This document shows, in pieces, positions 17,364 through 24,716 of a stretch of DNA of 64,000 bases. The stretch comes from Pseudoclavibacter terrae (GTDB lineage Bacteria > Actinomycetota > Actinomycetes > Actinomycetales > Microbacteriaceae): positions 62,001-126,000 of the forward strand of contig NZ_WBJX01000007.1 of NCBI RefSeq assembly GCF_008831075.1, read 5' to 3'. The translations under genes were made by a program, and so were the position numbers. Position 1 is the first letter of the stretch; every line of letters begins with the position of its first letter. Under the pieces are notes generated by a model. It saw only the letters and a list, made by a program, of their open reading frames with translations, did not search any database and had not been told where the DNA came from.

Positions 17364-18395
17364 TTAGAAGCTGAAGTCGCCGATGTTGTCCTTGTCGAAG
17401 ACGAAGGGGTCGCCGAGCAGGACGGTGCCGTCGGCGCCGACCGTGTACTCGCCGAGCTCGCCTGCGGTGAAGGTGTCGCCTTCAGCGCCGGTGATGTCAC
17501 CGGCGATGAGTGCCTGGGCTGCGAACGCCGACAGGTAGCCGAGGTCTTCCGGGTTCCAGAGGGCGAACGAGGTGACGGTGCCGTCCTCGACGAACTCGCG
17601 CATCTGGTTCGGGGTGCCGAGCCCGGTCACTGCGACCTTGCCCTTGAAGTCGGACGTCTGGATGTAGCGTGCTGCAGCCGCGATGCCGACCGTCGTGGGC
17701 GAGACGATGCCCTTGAGGTTGGGGTGCGTCTGGAGGAGTGCCGCGGTCTTGTCGAACGAGGTCTGGTCGTCGTCGTCGCCGTAGACGGTCTCGACGATGG
17801 TGATGTCGGGGTACTCGGTGCCGACGTACTCTTCCATCTTCTCGATCCAGGCGTTCTGGTTCGTGGCGTTGGCCGTTGCGGAGAGGATGGCGATCTCGCC
17901 GGATCCACCGATCTGCTCGGCGATGAGGTCGATCTGCGCCTTGGCGATGCCGTCGGCGTCAGCCTGGTTGATGAACAGGTCGCGGCATTCCGGGTTGGTG
18001 TCGGAGTCGAAGGTGACGACCTTCGTGCCGGCGTCGCGGGCCTCGTTGAGGGCGTCGCAGATCGCCTCGGGGTCGTTGGCGGCGATGACGATGCCGCCGA
18101 CGCCCTGCTGCGTGAGCGTGTTGATGTAGCTGACCTGCGCGTCTGGGGTCGCCTCGGACGGGCCGACCTCGGCGAACGTGCCGCCGAATTCGGTGGCAGC
18201 AGCCTCGCCGCCGACGCTGGAAGCCTCGAAGTACGGGTTTCCGAGGTTCTTGGGGAGGAAGGTGACGGTGAGGTTGCCGGTGTCGCCGCCGCTTGCTGCG
18301 GTGTCGTCGCCGCCGGTGGTGCATCCAGTGAGCACGAGTGCTGCACTGACTGCGAGTGCGCCAGCTGCGCTCAGCCGCTTCGTTGCGAGCTTCAT
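17364..18395 (-). CDS. rhaS: L-rhamnose ABC transporter substrate-binding lipoprotein
   Basis: A 343-residue sugar-binding lipoprotein of the periplasmic-binding-protein class I (ribose-binding) type. The signal peptide ends at the lipobox LTGC, with Cys25 lipidated. The mature protein shows VTFLPKNLGNPYFEAS and GIVIAANDPEAICDALNEA. Rhamnose is assigned from sequence style plus linkage to rhaM and to the two-permease import system. It is transcribed after the permeases with a 60-base gap, which fits the higher expression usual for binding proteins. Confidence 0.88.
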   Translation of the reverse strand: MKLATKRLSAAGALAVSAALVLTGCTTGGDDTAASGGDTGNLTVTFLPKNLGNPYFEASSVGGEAAATEFGGTFAEVGPSEATPDAQVSYINTLTQQGVGGIVIAANDPEAICDALNEARDAGTKVVTFDSDTNPECRDLFINQADADGIAKAQIDLIAEQIGGSGEIAILSATANATNQNAWIEKMEEYVGTEYPDITIVETVYGDDDDQTSFDKTAALLQTHPNLKGIVSPTTVGIAAAARYIQTSDFKGKVAVTGLGTPNQMREFVEDGTVTSFALWNPEDLGYLSAFAAQALIAGDITGAEGDTFTAGELGEYTVGADGTVLLGDPFVFDKDNIGDFSF

Positions 18396-18455
18396 GGGGT
18401 TTCCCTTCGGGTACTGAGCCGCTCGGTGTTCCGGGCGACGGTTGGGGTGTTGCGT

Positions 18456-19550
18456 CTAGTTGGAAGTGGTGGTCTTGGTGCTGGTCGTGCCGACCAGCGG
18501 CCTGTCCGTTTTGGCGGACTTGGCTACCCGGGGCCGCTTGCGGCGGATCCTGGGGAGGAGGCTCGCTCCGACGACGGAGGCGATGAGGAGCACTCCCGTG
18601 ATGATGTTGATGACGTCGGAGGTGACGTTCGCGAGGCGCAGGGCGCTGGCGAGGACGCCGATGAGGAGGACGGCTGCGACGACTCCGAAGAGCTTGCCGC
18701 GTCCGCCGAAGACGGAGACGCCGCCCAGCACGACGGCCGCGATGACCTGGAGCTCGAGGCCGGTCGCGTTGTCGCCTCGCGCTGAGCCGTAGCGCAGCGT
18801 GAAGTAGATGCCGGCGAGGGCCGCGAGGGCGCCGGACAGCACGAACAGGATGAACTTCGTGCGGCCGACGGGGACGCCCGAGAAGTGGGCGGCTTCCTTG
18901 GAGAGGCCGATCGCGTAGACCCCGCGCCCGAAGGGCGTGTAGTGGAGCACGATGATGAAGATCGCGAGCAGGATGAGGAACGGGATCATGATGGCCGGCA
19001 GGGGCGTGCCCACGATCTTGGCCTTCGCGATGTCGGTCCAGAATTCGGGGAACGACGTGACCGCTGCGGTGCCGAGCACGCCGACCGCGATGCCGCGGAA
19101 GAGGGCGAGCGTACCGATGGTGACGGCGAGCGATGGCAGGCCGACCTTGGTGACGAGGAAGCCGTTGAACGCTCCGCCGAGGACGCCGACGATGATCGCG
19201 GCGAGGGCGGCGACCTCGAATGGGAGGCCCGCCTGGTAGAGGGCGCCGGTGGTGACGCTGGAGAGTCCGACCATGGAGCCGACCGACAGGTCGATCTCAC
19301 CGGTGATCATGATGAGCGTCATCGGGAGGGCGATGATGAGCACCGCGGCGACGTCCATGAGCAGGTAGGTGATGGTGATGGGCTGCGAGAAGCCCTTCAC
19401 GGCGGCCATGGAGACGACGCACACCACGACGAGGAGGGCGACGATCGCCATCTCGCGGGTGAACAGCATCCGCCGCCAGGCTGGCTGCGAGTAGTTCTCG
19501 ATGGTGCGCTGCGTGGCAGCGGACGACGTTGGGGTCGTGAGAGCGGTCAT
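18456..19550 (-). CDS. rhamnose ABC transporter permease
   Basis: A 364-residue permease of the RbsC/branched-chain type with about eight to ten hydrophobic segments, including GEIDLSVGSMVGLSSVTTGA, the hallmark D-L-S-V-G-S motif of sugar permeases. The ATG at 19550 overlaps the stop of the companion permease (19547-19550). Corresponds to rhaQ or rhaP of rhizobial clusters. A Lys- and Arg-rich cytoplasmic tail is present. Confidence 0.9.
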   Translation of the reverse strand: MTALTTPTSSAATQRTIENYSQPAWRRMLFTREMAIVALLVVVCVVSMAAVKGFSQPITITYLLMDVAAVLIIALPMTLIMITGEIDLSVGSMVGLSSVTTGALYQAGLPFEVAALAAIIVGVLGGAFNGFLVTKVGLPSLAVTIGTLALFRGIAVGVLGTAAVTSFPEFWTDIAKAKIVGTPLPAIMIPFLILLAIFIIVLHYTPFGRGVYAIGLSKEAAHFSGVPVGRTKFILFVLSGALAALAGIYFTLRYGSARGDNATGLELQVIAAVVLGGVSVFGGRGKLFGVVAAVLLIGVLASALRLANVTSDVINIITGVLLIASVVGASLLPRIRRKRPRVAKSAKTDRPLVGTTSTKTTTSN

Positions 19551-20599
19551 GATTCCTCCCTCGCTTCGACGAGCTTGCGGGATTGGCGGATGGCGAGGAC
19601 GCGGTCGAGGACGATCGCGGCGAGGATGAGCACACCGACGACGGCGCGCTGCCAGAAGTCCGGGATGCCGACGAGCGGGAGCACGCGGTTGATGGTCATG
19701 AGGAGCATCGCGCCGATGGCCGCGCCCCAGAGGGTTCCGACGCCACCGGTGATGGCGACGCCGCCGATGACGGCCGCTCCGACCGCATCCAGTTCCCAAC
19801 CGGCTCCGGCTTGGGAGCTGACGGTGCCGTAGCGGGCGACGTAGAAGACTCCGGCGAGCCCGGCGAGCGCGCCGGAGAGCACGAACGCGGTGAGCACGCG
19901 GCGCACGTCGGGGAGGCCGTAGAGCTTCGCGGCGTCCGGGTCCGAGCCGATGGCGTAGAACTCGCGGCCGGGGCGGGTGTTCTTCATGACCCAGGCGGCG
20001 ATGGCGAGCACGATGACGGCGACGATCGTGAGGATCGGGATGGTGAGGATCTGACCGGTGCCGAGCCCGAGGAAGTCGCGGGGCATGTCGCTTGCATTGA
20101 TGCGGCTCGATCCAGCCCACATGACGTTGATGCCGCGGTAGGCGTAGAGCGTGCCGAGCGTGATCACCATGGCTGGCACTCGCACGTAGGCGACGAGCGC
20201 GCCGTTGACGAAGCCGAGGATCGCGCCGAACAGCACTGCCGCGATGACGACGACGGGGATCGGGATGCCGGGGAAGTCGATGAAGAGGCGGCCCGTGAGG
20301 AAGGCGGTGAGGCCGATCACGGAGCCGACCGACAGGTCGACGTTGCGGGTGATGAGGACGATGGCCTGGCCGACTGCGACGAGCAGCAGGATGGACGGCG
20401 TCAGGAAGAGGTCGCGCCAGCCGTCTGGGCTGAACAGGAAGTTCGGGTTGGCGACGGTCGCGACGATGAGGACGATCGCGAGTGCGAGGAGGATGCCCAG
20501 CTCGCGCGCCTTGCCGAAGTTGCCGAAGCGGATGGCCTTCTTGGGCGGCATTGGCGCGCCGGCGGTGGGGTGCGGCCCCTGCGTGGTGGTCGTGGTCAT
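19547..20599 (-). CDS. rhamnose ABC transporter permease
   Basis: A 350-residue RbsC-type sugar permease, paralogous to its neighbour, with the NVDLSVGSVIGLTAFLTG motif. Its start overlaps the ATP-binding-protein stop by one base, and its stop overlaps the next permease by 4 bases. The two permeases should form a heterodimeric channel for L-rhamnose. Confidence 0.9.
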   Translation of the reverse strand: MTTTTTQGPHPTAGAPMPPKKAIRFGNFGKARELGILLALAIVLIVATVANPNFLFSPDGWRDLFLTPSILLLVAVGQAIVLITRNVDLSVGSVIGLTAFLTGRLFIDFPGIPIPVVVIAAVLFGAILGFVNGALVAYVRVPAMVITLGTLYAYRGINVMWAGSSRINASDMPRDFLGLGTGQILTIPILTIVAVIVLAIAAWVMKNTRPGREFYAIGSDPDAAKLYGLPDVRRVLTAFVLSGALAGLAGVFYVARYGTVSSQAGAGWELDAVGAAVIGGVAITGGVGTLWGAAIGAMLLMTINRVLPLVGIPDFWQRAVVGVLILAAIVLDRVLAIRQSRKLVEAREES

Positions 20600-22107
20600 C
20601 AGAGCACCACCGTCACTGCGCCGGTCGCGGCGCGCATGACGCTCTCGCTGGTGGCCTGGCTGCGGTCGATCTCCTGGGAGATGCGGCCTTCGTGCATGAC
20701 GAGCACGCGGTCGGCCATGCCAAGGACTTCTGGGAGCTCCGAGGAGATCATGAGGATTCCCATCCCGGTGCCCGCGAGCTGGGAGAGCAGGCGGTGCACT
20801 TCTGACTTGGTGCCGACGTCGATGCCTCGCGTCGGCTCATCGATGATGAGGAGCTTGGGGTTCGTCGCGAGCCATTTGGCGATGACGACCTTCTGCTGGT
20901 TGCCTCCGGAGAGGGTGCCGGCGATCGTGTCGAGCGCCTGCGCCTTCACCTCGAGCTTCGTCGCCCATTCGCGGGCTTCGTCGTGCTGCTTGCGGCCGTT
21001 GATGACGCCGAGCTTCGTGAGCTGGTTCAGGATGACGCTCGTGATGTTCTCGCCGACTCCGGAGTCGACGACGAGGCCCTGCTTGCGGCGGTCTTCTGGG
21101 ATGAGCGCGAGGCCAGCCTGCATGGCGGCGACGGGCGATCCGGGCTTGACGGTCTTGCCGTCGACGGTGACACGGCCCGACTTGTACTTATCGACGCCGA
21201 AGACGGCGCGGGCGACCTCGCTGCGGCCGGCGCCGACGAGGCCGGCGAGGCCGACGATCTCTCCGGAGCGGACGGTGAAGCTGATGTCGTGGAAGATGCC
21301 TGGGCTCTCGAGGTCCTCGACGACGAGCACCGGCTCGCCGATCACGGCCTCCTGCTTCGGGAACAGCTCGGTGACCTCGCGGCCGACCATCTGCTGCACA
21401 AGCGCATCCACGGTGGTCTCGCTGATGAGGTTGGTCGCGATGTAGCTGCCGTCGCGCATGACGGTGACCTTGTCGCAGAGCGCGAAGACCTCGTCGAAGC
21501 GGTGGGAGATGAACATGAGGCCGCGGCCCTCGTCGCGCAGGCTGCGGGCGATGGCGAAGAGGCGGTCGACCTCGACGCCGGAGAGGGCTGCTGTCGGCTC
21601 GTCCATGATGAGCACTCGCGCGTTGAGCGAGACGGCCTTGGCGATCTCGATGACCTGCTGGTCGGCGATCGAGAGGCCCTCGGCCGGGCGGTCGGGGTCG
21701 ATGTTGACGCCGAGTCTGGCGAAGAGCGCCTTGGCCTCGTCGCGCATCGCTGCGCGGTTGATGCGGCCGAAGCGGTTCGTGGGCTGGCGGCCCATGAAGA
21801 TGTTCTCGGTGACCGAGAGGTCGGGGAAGAGCGTCGGCTCCTGGTAGATGACCGCGACGCCCGCGGCCTTCGACTGGGCCGTGGATGTGAAGTTGACGTC
21901 TTCGCCGCCGAGCTGGAAGGTGCCGGCGTCGCGCTGGTAGAGGCCAGCGACGATCTTGACGAGCGTGGACTTGCCGGCGCCGTTCTCACCCACGAGTGCG
22001 TGGATCGAACCGGACTCGACGGCGATCGTGCCGGATCGGAGTGCGACGACGGATCCGAATGACTTCTGCACATCGCGCAGCTCGAGTACGACTTGCGAAC
22101 TCGTCAC
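20599..22107 (-). CDS. rhaT: rhamnose ABC transporter ATP-binding protein
   Basis: A 502-residue tandem ATPase of the RbsA/MglA type. The N-terminal half has Walker A GENGAGKST and LMDEPTAALSG-like Walker B. The second half has the degenerate GLVGAGRSEVARAVFG loop followed by LSGGNQQKVVIAKWL and IIDEPTRGIDVG. I choose the GTG at 22107, preceded by GGAG, over the ATG at 22212, which lies inside the operator. It heads the operon rhaT - permease - permease - rhaS - rhaM. The name follows rhizobial usage (ATP-binding RhaT), not the E. coli RhaT symporter. Confidence 0.88.
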   Translation of the reverse strand: MTSSQVVLELRDVQKSFGSVVALRSGTIAVESGSIHALVGENGAGKSTLVKIVAGLYQRDAGTFQLGGEDVNFTSTAQSKAAGVAVIYQEPTLFPDLSVTENIFMGRQPTNRFGRINRAAMRDEAKALFARLGVNIDPDRPAEGLSIADQQVIEIAKAVSLNARVLIMDEPTAALSGVEVDRLFAIARSLRDEGRGLMFISHRFDEVFALCDKVTVMRDGSYIATNLISETTVDALVQQMVGREVTELFPKQEAVIGEPVLVVEDLESPGIFHDISFTVRSGEIVGLAGLVGAGRSEVARAVFGVDKYKSGRVTVDGKTVKPGSPVAAMQAGLALIPEDRRKQGLVVDSGVGENITSVILNQLTKLGVINGRKQHDEAREWATKLEVKAQALDTIAGTLSGGNQQKVVIAKWLATNPKLLIIDEPTRGIDVGTKSEVHRLLSQLAGTGMGILMISSELPEVLGMADRVLVMHEGRISQEIDRSQATSESVMRAATGAVTVVL

Positions 22108-22199
22108 GGTGGCTCCGTTCTCTTCGTTGAGTATTGCGGGGTGTTGAGGGAGGTGCTCTGGAATGAGCGTTGTGATCCGCTTGGCGTTCACCGACTTTG

Positions 22200-22211
22200 T
22201 GAATCGTTTCA
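22200..22211. promoter_or_regulatory. LacI-type operator of the rhamnose importer
   Basis: TGAATCGTTTCA is palindromic except for one T/A pair. It lies 93 bases upstream of the rhaT start and just downstream of a possible promoter (TTGACG at 22250-22255 and TAGTGT at 22226-22231 on the minus strand, 18 bases apart), a position suited to repression. The same sequence occurs in front of the GH106 gene at 24717. Confidence 0.75.
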
Positions 22212-22225
22212 AGCGACTGGATGTG

Positions 22226-22255
22226 ACACTACGCGACGCTCGCAGAAAACGTCAA
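22226..22255 (-). promoter_or_regulatory. possible sigma-70-type promoter of the rhamnose import operon
   Basis: On the minus strand, TTGACG (complement of 22250-22255) and TAGTGT (complement of 22226-22231) are separated by 18 bases. The LacI-type palindrome begins 14 bases downstream of the -10 hexamer. Confidence 0.5.
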
Positions 22256-22286
22256 GCGGGGGATGCGGACTTGTTACACGGGAGCG

Positions 22287-22895
22287 TCACGCGCCACCGG
22301 GGCTCGGGACCAGCGCGCCCTCCAACCCCAGGAATGCCCGCTCGATCGCCGAGTGGGCACTCTCGTGCGAACCGGCGTTCGTCGCCCACCACGAGAGAGC
22401 CTCCGCCATCGTCGCCTGGACGGCCGCGCTCGCCGCCCGCACGACCAGGTCGTCCGGACCGAGGCCCAGCCTGCGCGCCAGGAACACTGCTGTCTCCGCT
22501 CGCCACCCCGAGTACGCATCGGGGCGGGACGACAGCTCGGGCGGCATGGCCGCGATGGCGCGGAGCCGGAGACGCGCGGTCGGCTCATCTTCCGCCTCGA
22601 GGTCGAACACCCTGCCGACCGCGACCGCGAGCGCCTGCAGCACCGGCAGCTCGGGATCCACCGTGTCGAGTTCGCGCCTCAATGCCTCGTGCCCGCCTTC
22701 CGCGCCCTGCCAGACGATGTCGGCCTTGGACGGGAAGTGGCGGTGCAACGTGCGCACACTGATGCCGGCCTCCGCGGCGAGCTGCGCCATCGTGACGTGC
22801 CCGTATCCGTCGCGGAGGATGATCTGCAGCATCTGACTGCGGAGCTGGCCGTGATCCGCGGACGCGGGACGACCAGGCCGTCGTGTCTCACTCAT
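22287..22895 (-). CDS. TetR/AcrR family transcriptional regulator
   Basis: A 202-residue regulator. The helix-turn-helix lies at about residues 31-55 (VTMAQLAAEAGISVRTLHRHFPSKADI), followed by a C-terminal ligand domain. The start is the ATG at 22895. The 407-residue frame extending to 23510 overlaps the dehydrogenase and is an artefact. It is divergent from the two short-chain dehydrogenases, and the 81-base gap contains a GAGTAT/ATACTC operator-like repeat. It probably controls itself and the dehydrogenases. Confidence 0.88.
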   Translation of the reverse strand: MSETRRPGRPASADHGQLRSQMLQIILRDGYGHVTMAQLAAEAGISVRTLHRHFPSKADIVWQGAEGGHEALRRELDTVDPELPVLQALAVAVGRVFDLEAEDEPTARLRLRAIAAMPPELSSRPDAYSGWRAETAVFLARRLGLGPDDLVVRAASAAVQATMAEALSWWATNAGSHESAHSAIERAFLGLEGALVPSPGGA

Positions 22896-22924
22896 AGCCA
22901 CATTGTTCCTCCTTGCCGACGTCG

Positions 22925-22951
22925 GAGTATTGACATACTCTGCCAATACTC
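22925..22951. promoter_or_regulatory. inverted repeat in TetR-SDR divergent promoter
   Basis: GAGTATTG (22925-22932) and CAATACTC (22944-22951) are perfect inverted repeats with an 11-base spacer. An internal ATACTC (22935-22940) gives a second, shorter dyad. This is the probable binding site of the divergent TetR regulator. Confidence 0.65.
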
Positions 22952-22976
22952 GCTCAGAACTCAACGTGGAGGTCTC

Positions 22977-23810
22977 ATGCCGTACCCGTTCCCCGACGTC
23001 TCGACAGCGCCCATCACCGACCTCATCTCGCTGAGAGGGCGCCGCGCAGTCGTCACCGGTGGAGCACAGGGCCTCGGCCGCGCCATCTGCGAACGGCTCG
23101 CCGAAGCCGGCGCCGACCTCCTCATCATCGACCTCGACCTCGGAGGCGCCGAGGCGGCGGCCGAGCAGATCGCGACGCAGCACAAGACACGCGCCATCGC
23201 CACTGCCGCCGACGTGAGCCGAACCGAATCCATCGCCGCCGCCGCAGACCTCGCCGCAGAGCAGCTCGGTGGCATCGACATCTGGGTCAACAACGCGGGC
23301 ATCTTCCCGAACGCGCCCGTGCTCGACATGCCAGACGAGATGTGGGACCAGGTGTTCGCGGTGAATACCCGCGGCGCCTTCCTCGGCTCGCGTGAAGCCG
23401 CGAGGCACATGAGCCAGGGCGATTCCGGCGGCGTCATCGTGAACATCATCTCCACGGCAGGATTCAAGGTCGGCTTCCCCGGCATGGCCGCCTATGCGAG
23501 CTCCAAGCACGCCGCCAACGGCCTCACGAAGTCACTCGCACTCGACCTCGCGCCGATGGGGATCCGCGTGCTCGGGGTCGCCCCGAGCTACGTGCCGACC
23601 GAGGGGAACATCGCCGCAGCCGCAGCCGGGATGGAAGCCGCGAAGGCCACCGGCGTGGAACTGCCAGACCTCGACGTCATGAACCAGAGCCTGATCGGCC
23701 GCACCGGCACTCCGGACGACATCGCGCGCGTCGTGCTGTTCGCCGCGAGCGACCTGTCAATGATCATGACCGGTAGCACGCTGCTCGCCGACGCCGGGGA
23801 GACGATCTGA
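22977..23810 (+). CDS. short-chain dehydrogenase/reductase (SDR)
   Basis: A 277-residue NAD(P)-dependent oxidoreductase. The cofactor loop is VVTGGAQGLGRAIC (near residues 24-37), then NNAG, catalytic Ser in the IISTAG segment and YASSK (Tyr and Lys of the active site). The substrate is unknown. Bacterial L-rhamnose and other sugar dehydrogenases, as well as steroid and aglycone dehydrogenases, belong to this family. The start is the ATG at 22977 with GGAGG upstream. The stop overlaps the second SDR start by one base. Confidence 0.9.
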   Translation: MPYPFPDVSTAPITDLISLRGRRAVVTGGAQGLGRAICERLAEAGADLLIIDLDLGGAEAAAEQIATQHKTRAIATAADVSRTESIAAAADLAAEQLGGIDIWVNNAGIFPNAPVLDMPDEMWDQVFAVNTRGAFLGSREAARHMSQGDSGGVIVNIISTAGFKVGFPGMAAYASSKHAANGLTKSLALDLAPMGIRVLGVAPSYVPTEGNIAAAAAGMEAAKATGVELPDLDVMNQSLIGRTGTPDDIARVVLFAASDLSMIMTGSTLLADAGETI

Positions 23811-24598
23811 TGTCCACGGAGAACCAGAACCAGGGGCGCCTTCACGGCAAGGTCGTCATGATGACGGGAGTGAGCAAGGGACTCGGGAAGCAGAATGCGA
23901 TCGAGCTGGCGAAGGCCGGAGCGAAGCTCTCCATCTCGGCACGCAGCGAGGCCGCGCTCCTCGAGACGGTGGCACTCTGCGAAGCGCAGGGGGCTGAGGT
24001 GCTCGGGGTCGTCTGCGACGTGACCGATGTGGAGCACCTCGAGAACTACGTCGCGCGAACCGTCGAGCGCTTCGGCCGCATCGACGTGCTGATCAACAAC
24101 GCGAACTTCGAAGCAGAGCTCACTCCCTTCCTGCAGCAGGACATCTCGTCGCTTCGCACCGCGTTCGAGGTCGGCGCAATGGCCGTGTGGCGGCTCATGC
24201 AGCTCTGCCACCCGCACATGGCCAGGGCTGAGGGGACCGCCTCGATCATCAACCTGGTCTCCGGGGTCTACGAGACCGGGATGGAGGGATACGCGTCCTA
24301 CGTTCCCGACAAGGCGGCGATCCGCGGCCTGTCCATGGTTGCGGCCCGAGAGCTCGGGGCGAGCGGCATCCGCGTGAACACGCTCGCGCCGGTTGCGCTC
24401 ACGGACACCATCCTGCACGGCCTCGCGCCCGAGTACTCGGAGTTCGTGAAGCAGCAGATGTCGGTCAATCCGCTCGGACGGTTCGGCGACCCGGCGGCGG
24501 ACATCGCCCCGGTCCTGATCTTCCTCGCCAGCGACGACAGCCGTTGGATCACCGGCCAGAACTTCAACGCCGACGGCGGGGCTGTCATCCAGGCCTGA
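23810..24598 (+). CDS. short-chain dehydrogenase/reductase (SDR)
   Basis: A 262-residue SDR. It has a glycine-rich loop MMTGVSKGLGKQNAIELAKA, the diverged NNANFEAE in place of the usual NNAG, and the catalytic pair in SYVPDKAA. The final FNADGGAVIQA is typical of classical SDRs. It is translationally coupled to the preceding SDR, so the two probably act in successive redox steps or as a mixed complex. A T-ending terminator follows. Substrate unknown. Confidence 0.88.
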   Translation: MSTENQNQGRLHGKVVMMTGVSKGLGKQNAIELAKAGAKLSISARSEAALLETVALCEAQGAEVLGVVCDVTDVEHLENYVARTVERFGRIDVLINNANFEAELTPFLQQDISSLRTAFEVGAMAVWRLMQLCHPHMARAEGTASIINLVSGVYETGMEGYASYVPDKAAIRGLSMVAARELGASGIRVNTLAPVALTDTILHGLAPEYSEFVKQQMSVNPLGRFGDPAADIAPVLIFLASDDSRWITGQNFNADGGAVIQA

Positions 24599-24607
24599 GC
24601 TCGTCAC

Positions 24608-24643
24608 CCCCGCTCCCCCGAGCAGTCGAGGGAGCGGGGTTTT
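24608..24643 (+). terminator. intrinsic terminator after the SDR operon
   Basis: CCCCGCTCCC pairs with GGGAGCGGGG, followed by TTTT at 24640-24643, one of the few stems in the window with a T run. It isolates the SDR operon from the GH106 gene downstream. Confidence 0.8.
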
Positions 24644-24654
24644 CCGGCCTTCAT

Positions 24655-24667
24655 GTGAATCGTTTCA
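24655..24667. promoter_or_regulatory. LacI-type operator upstream of GH106 gene A
   Basis: GTGAATCGTTTCA, the same 13 bases found at the rhamnose importer operator (22199-22211), lies about 50 bases before the start codon at 24717. Confidence 0.72.
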
Positions 24668-24716
24668 CTCATCATTCGCACCACACATCCTGCCAAGCGC
24701 AGGGAAAGGAACACCC

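Noticed and set aside
22896-23510. Extension of the TetR regulator to 407 residues
   Set aside because: It would run antisense through the SDR gene. The domain begins at the ATG at 22895 and is preceded by a divergent promoter region.
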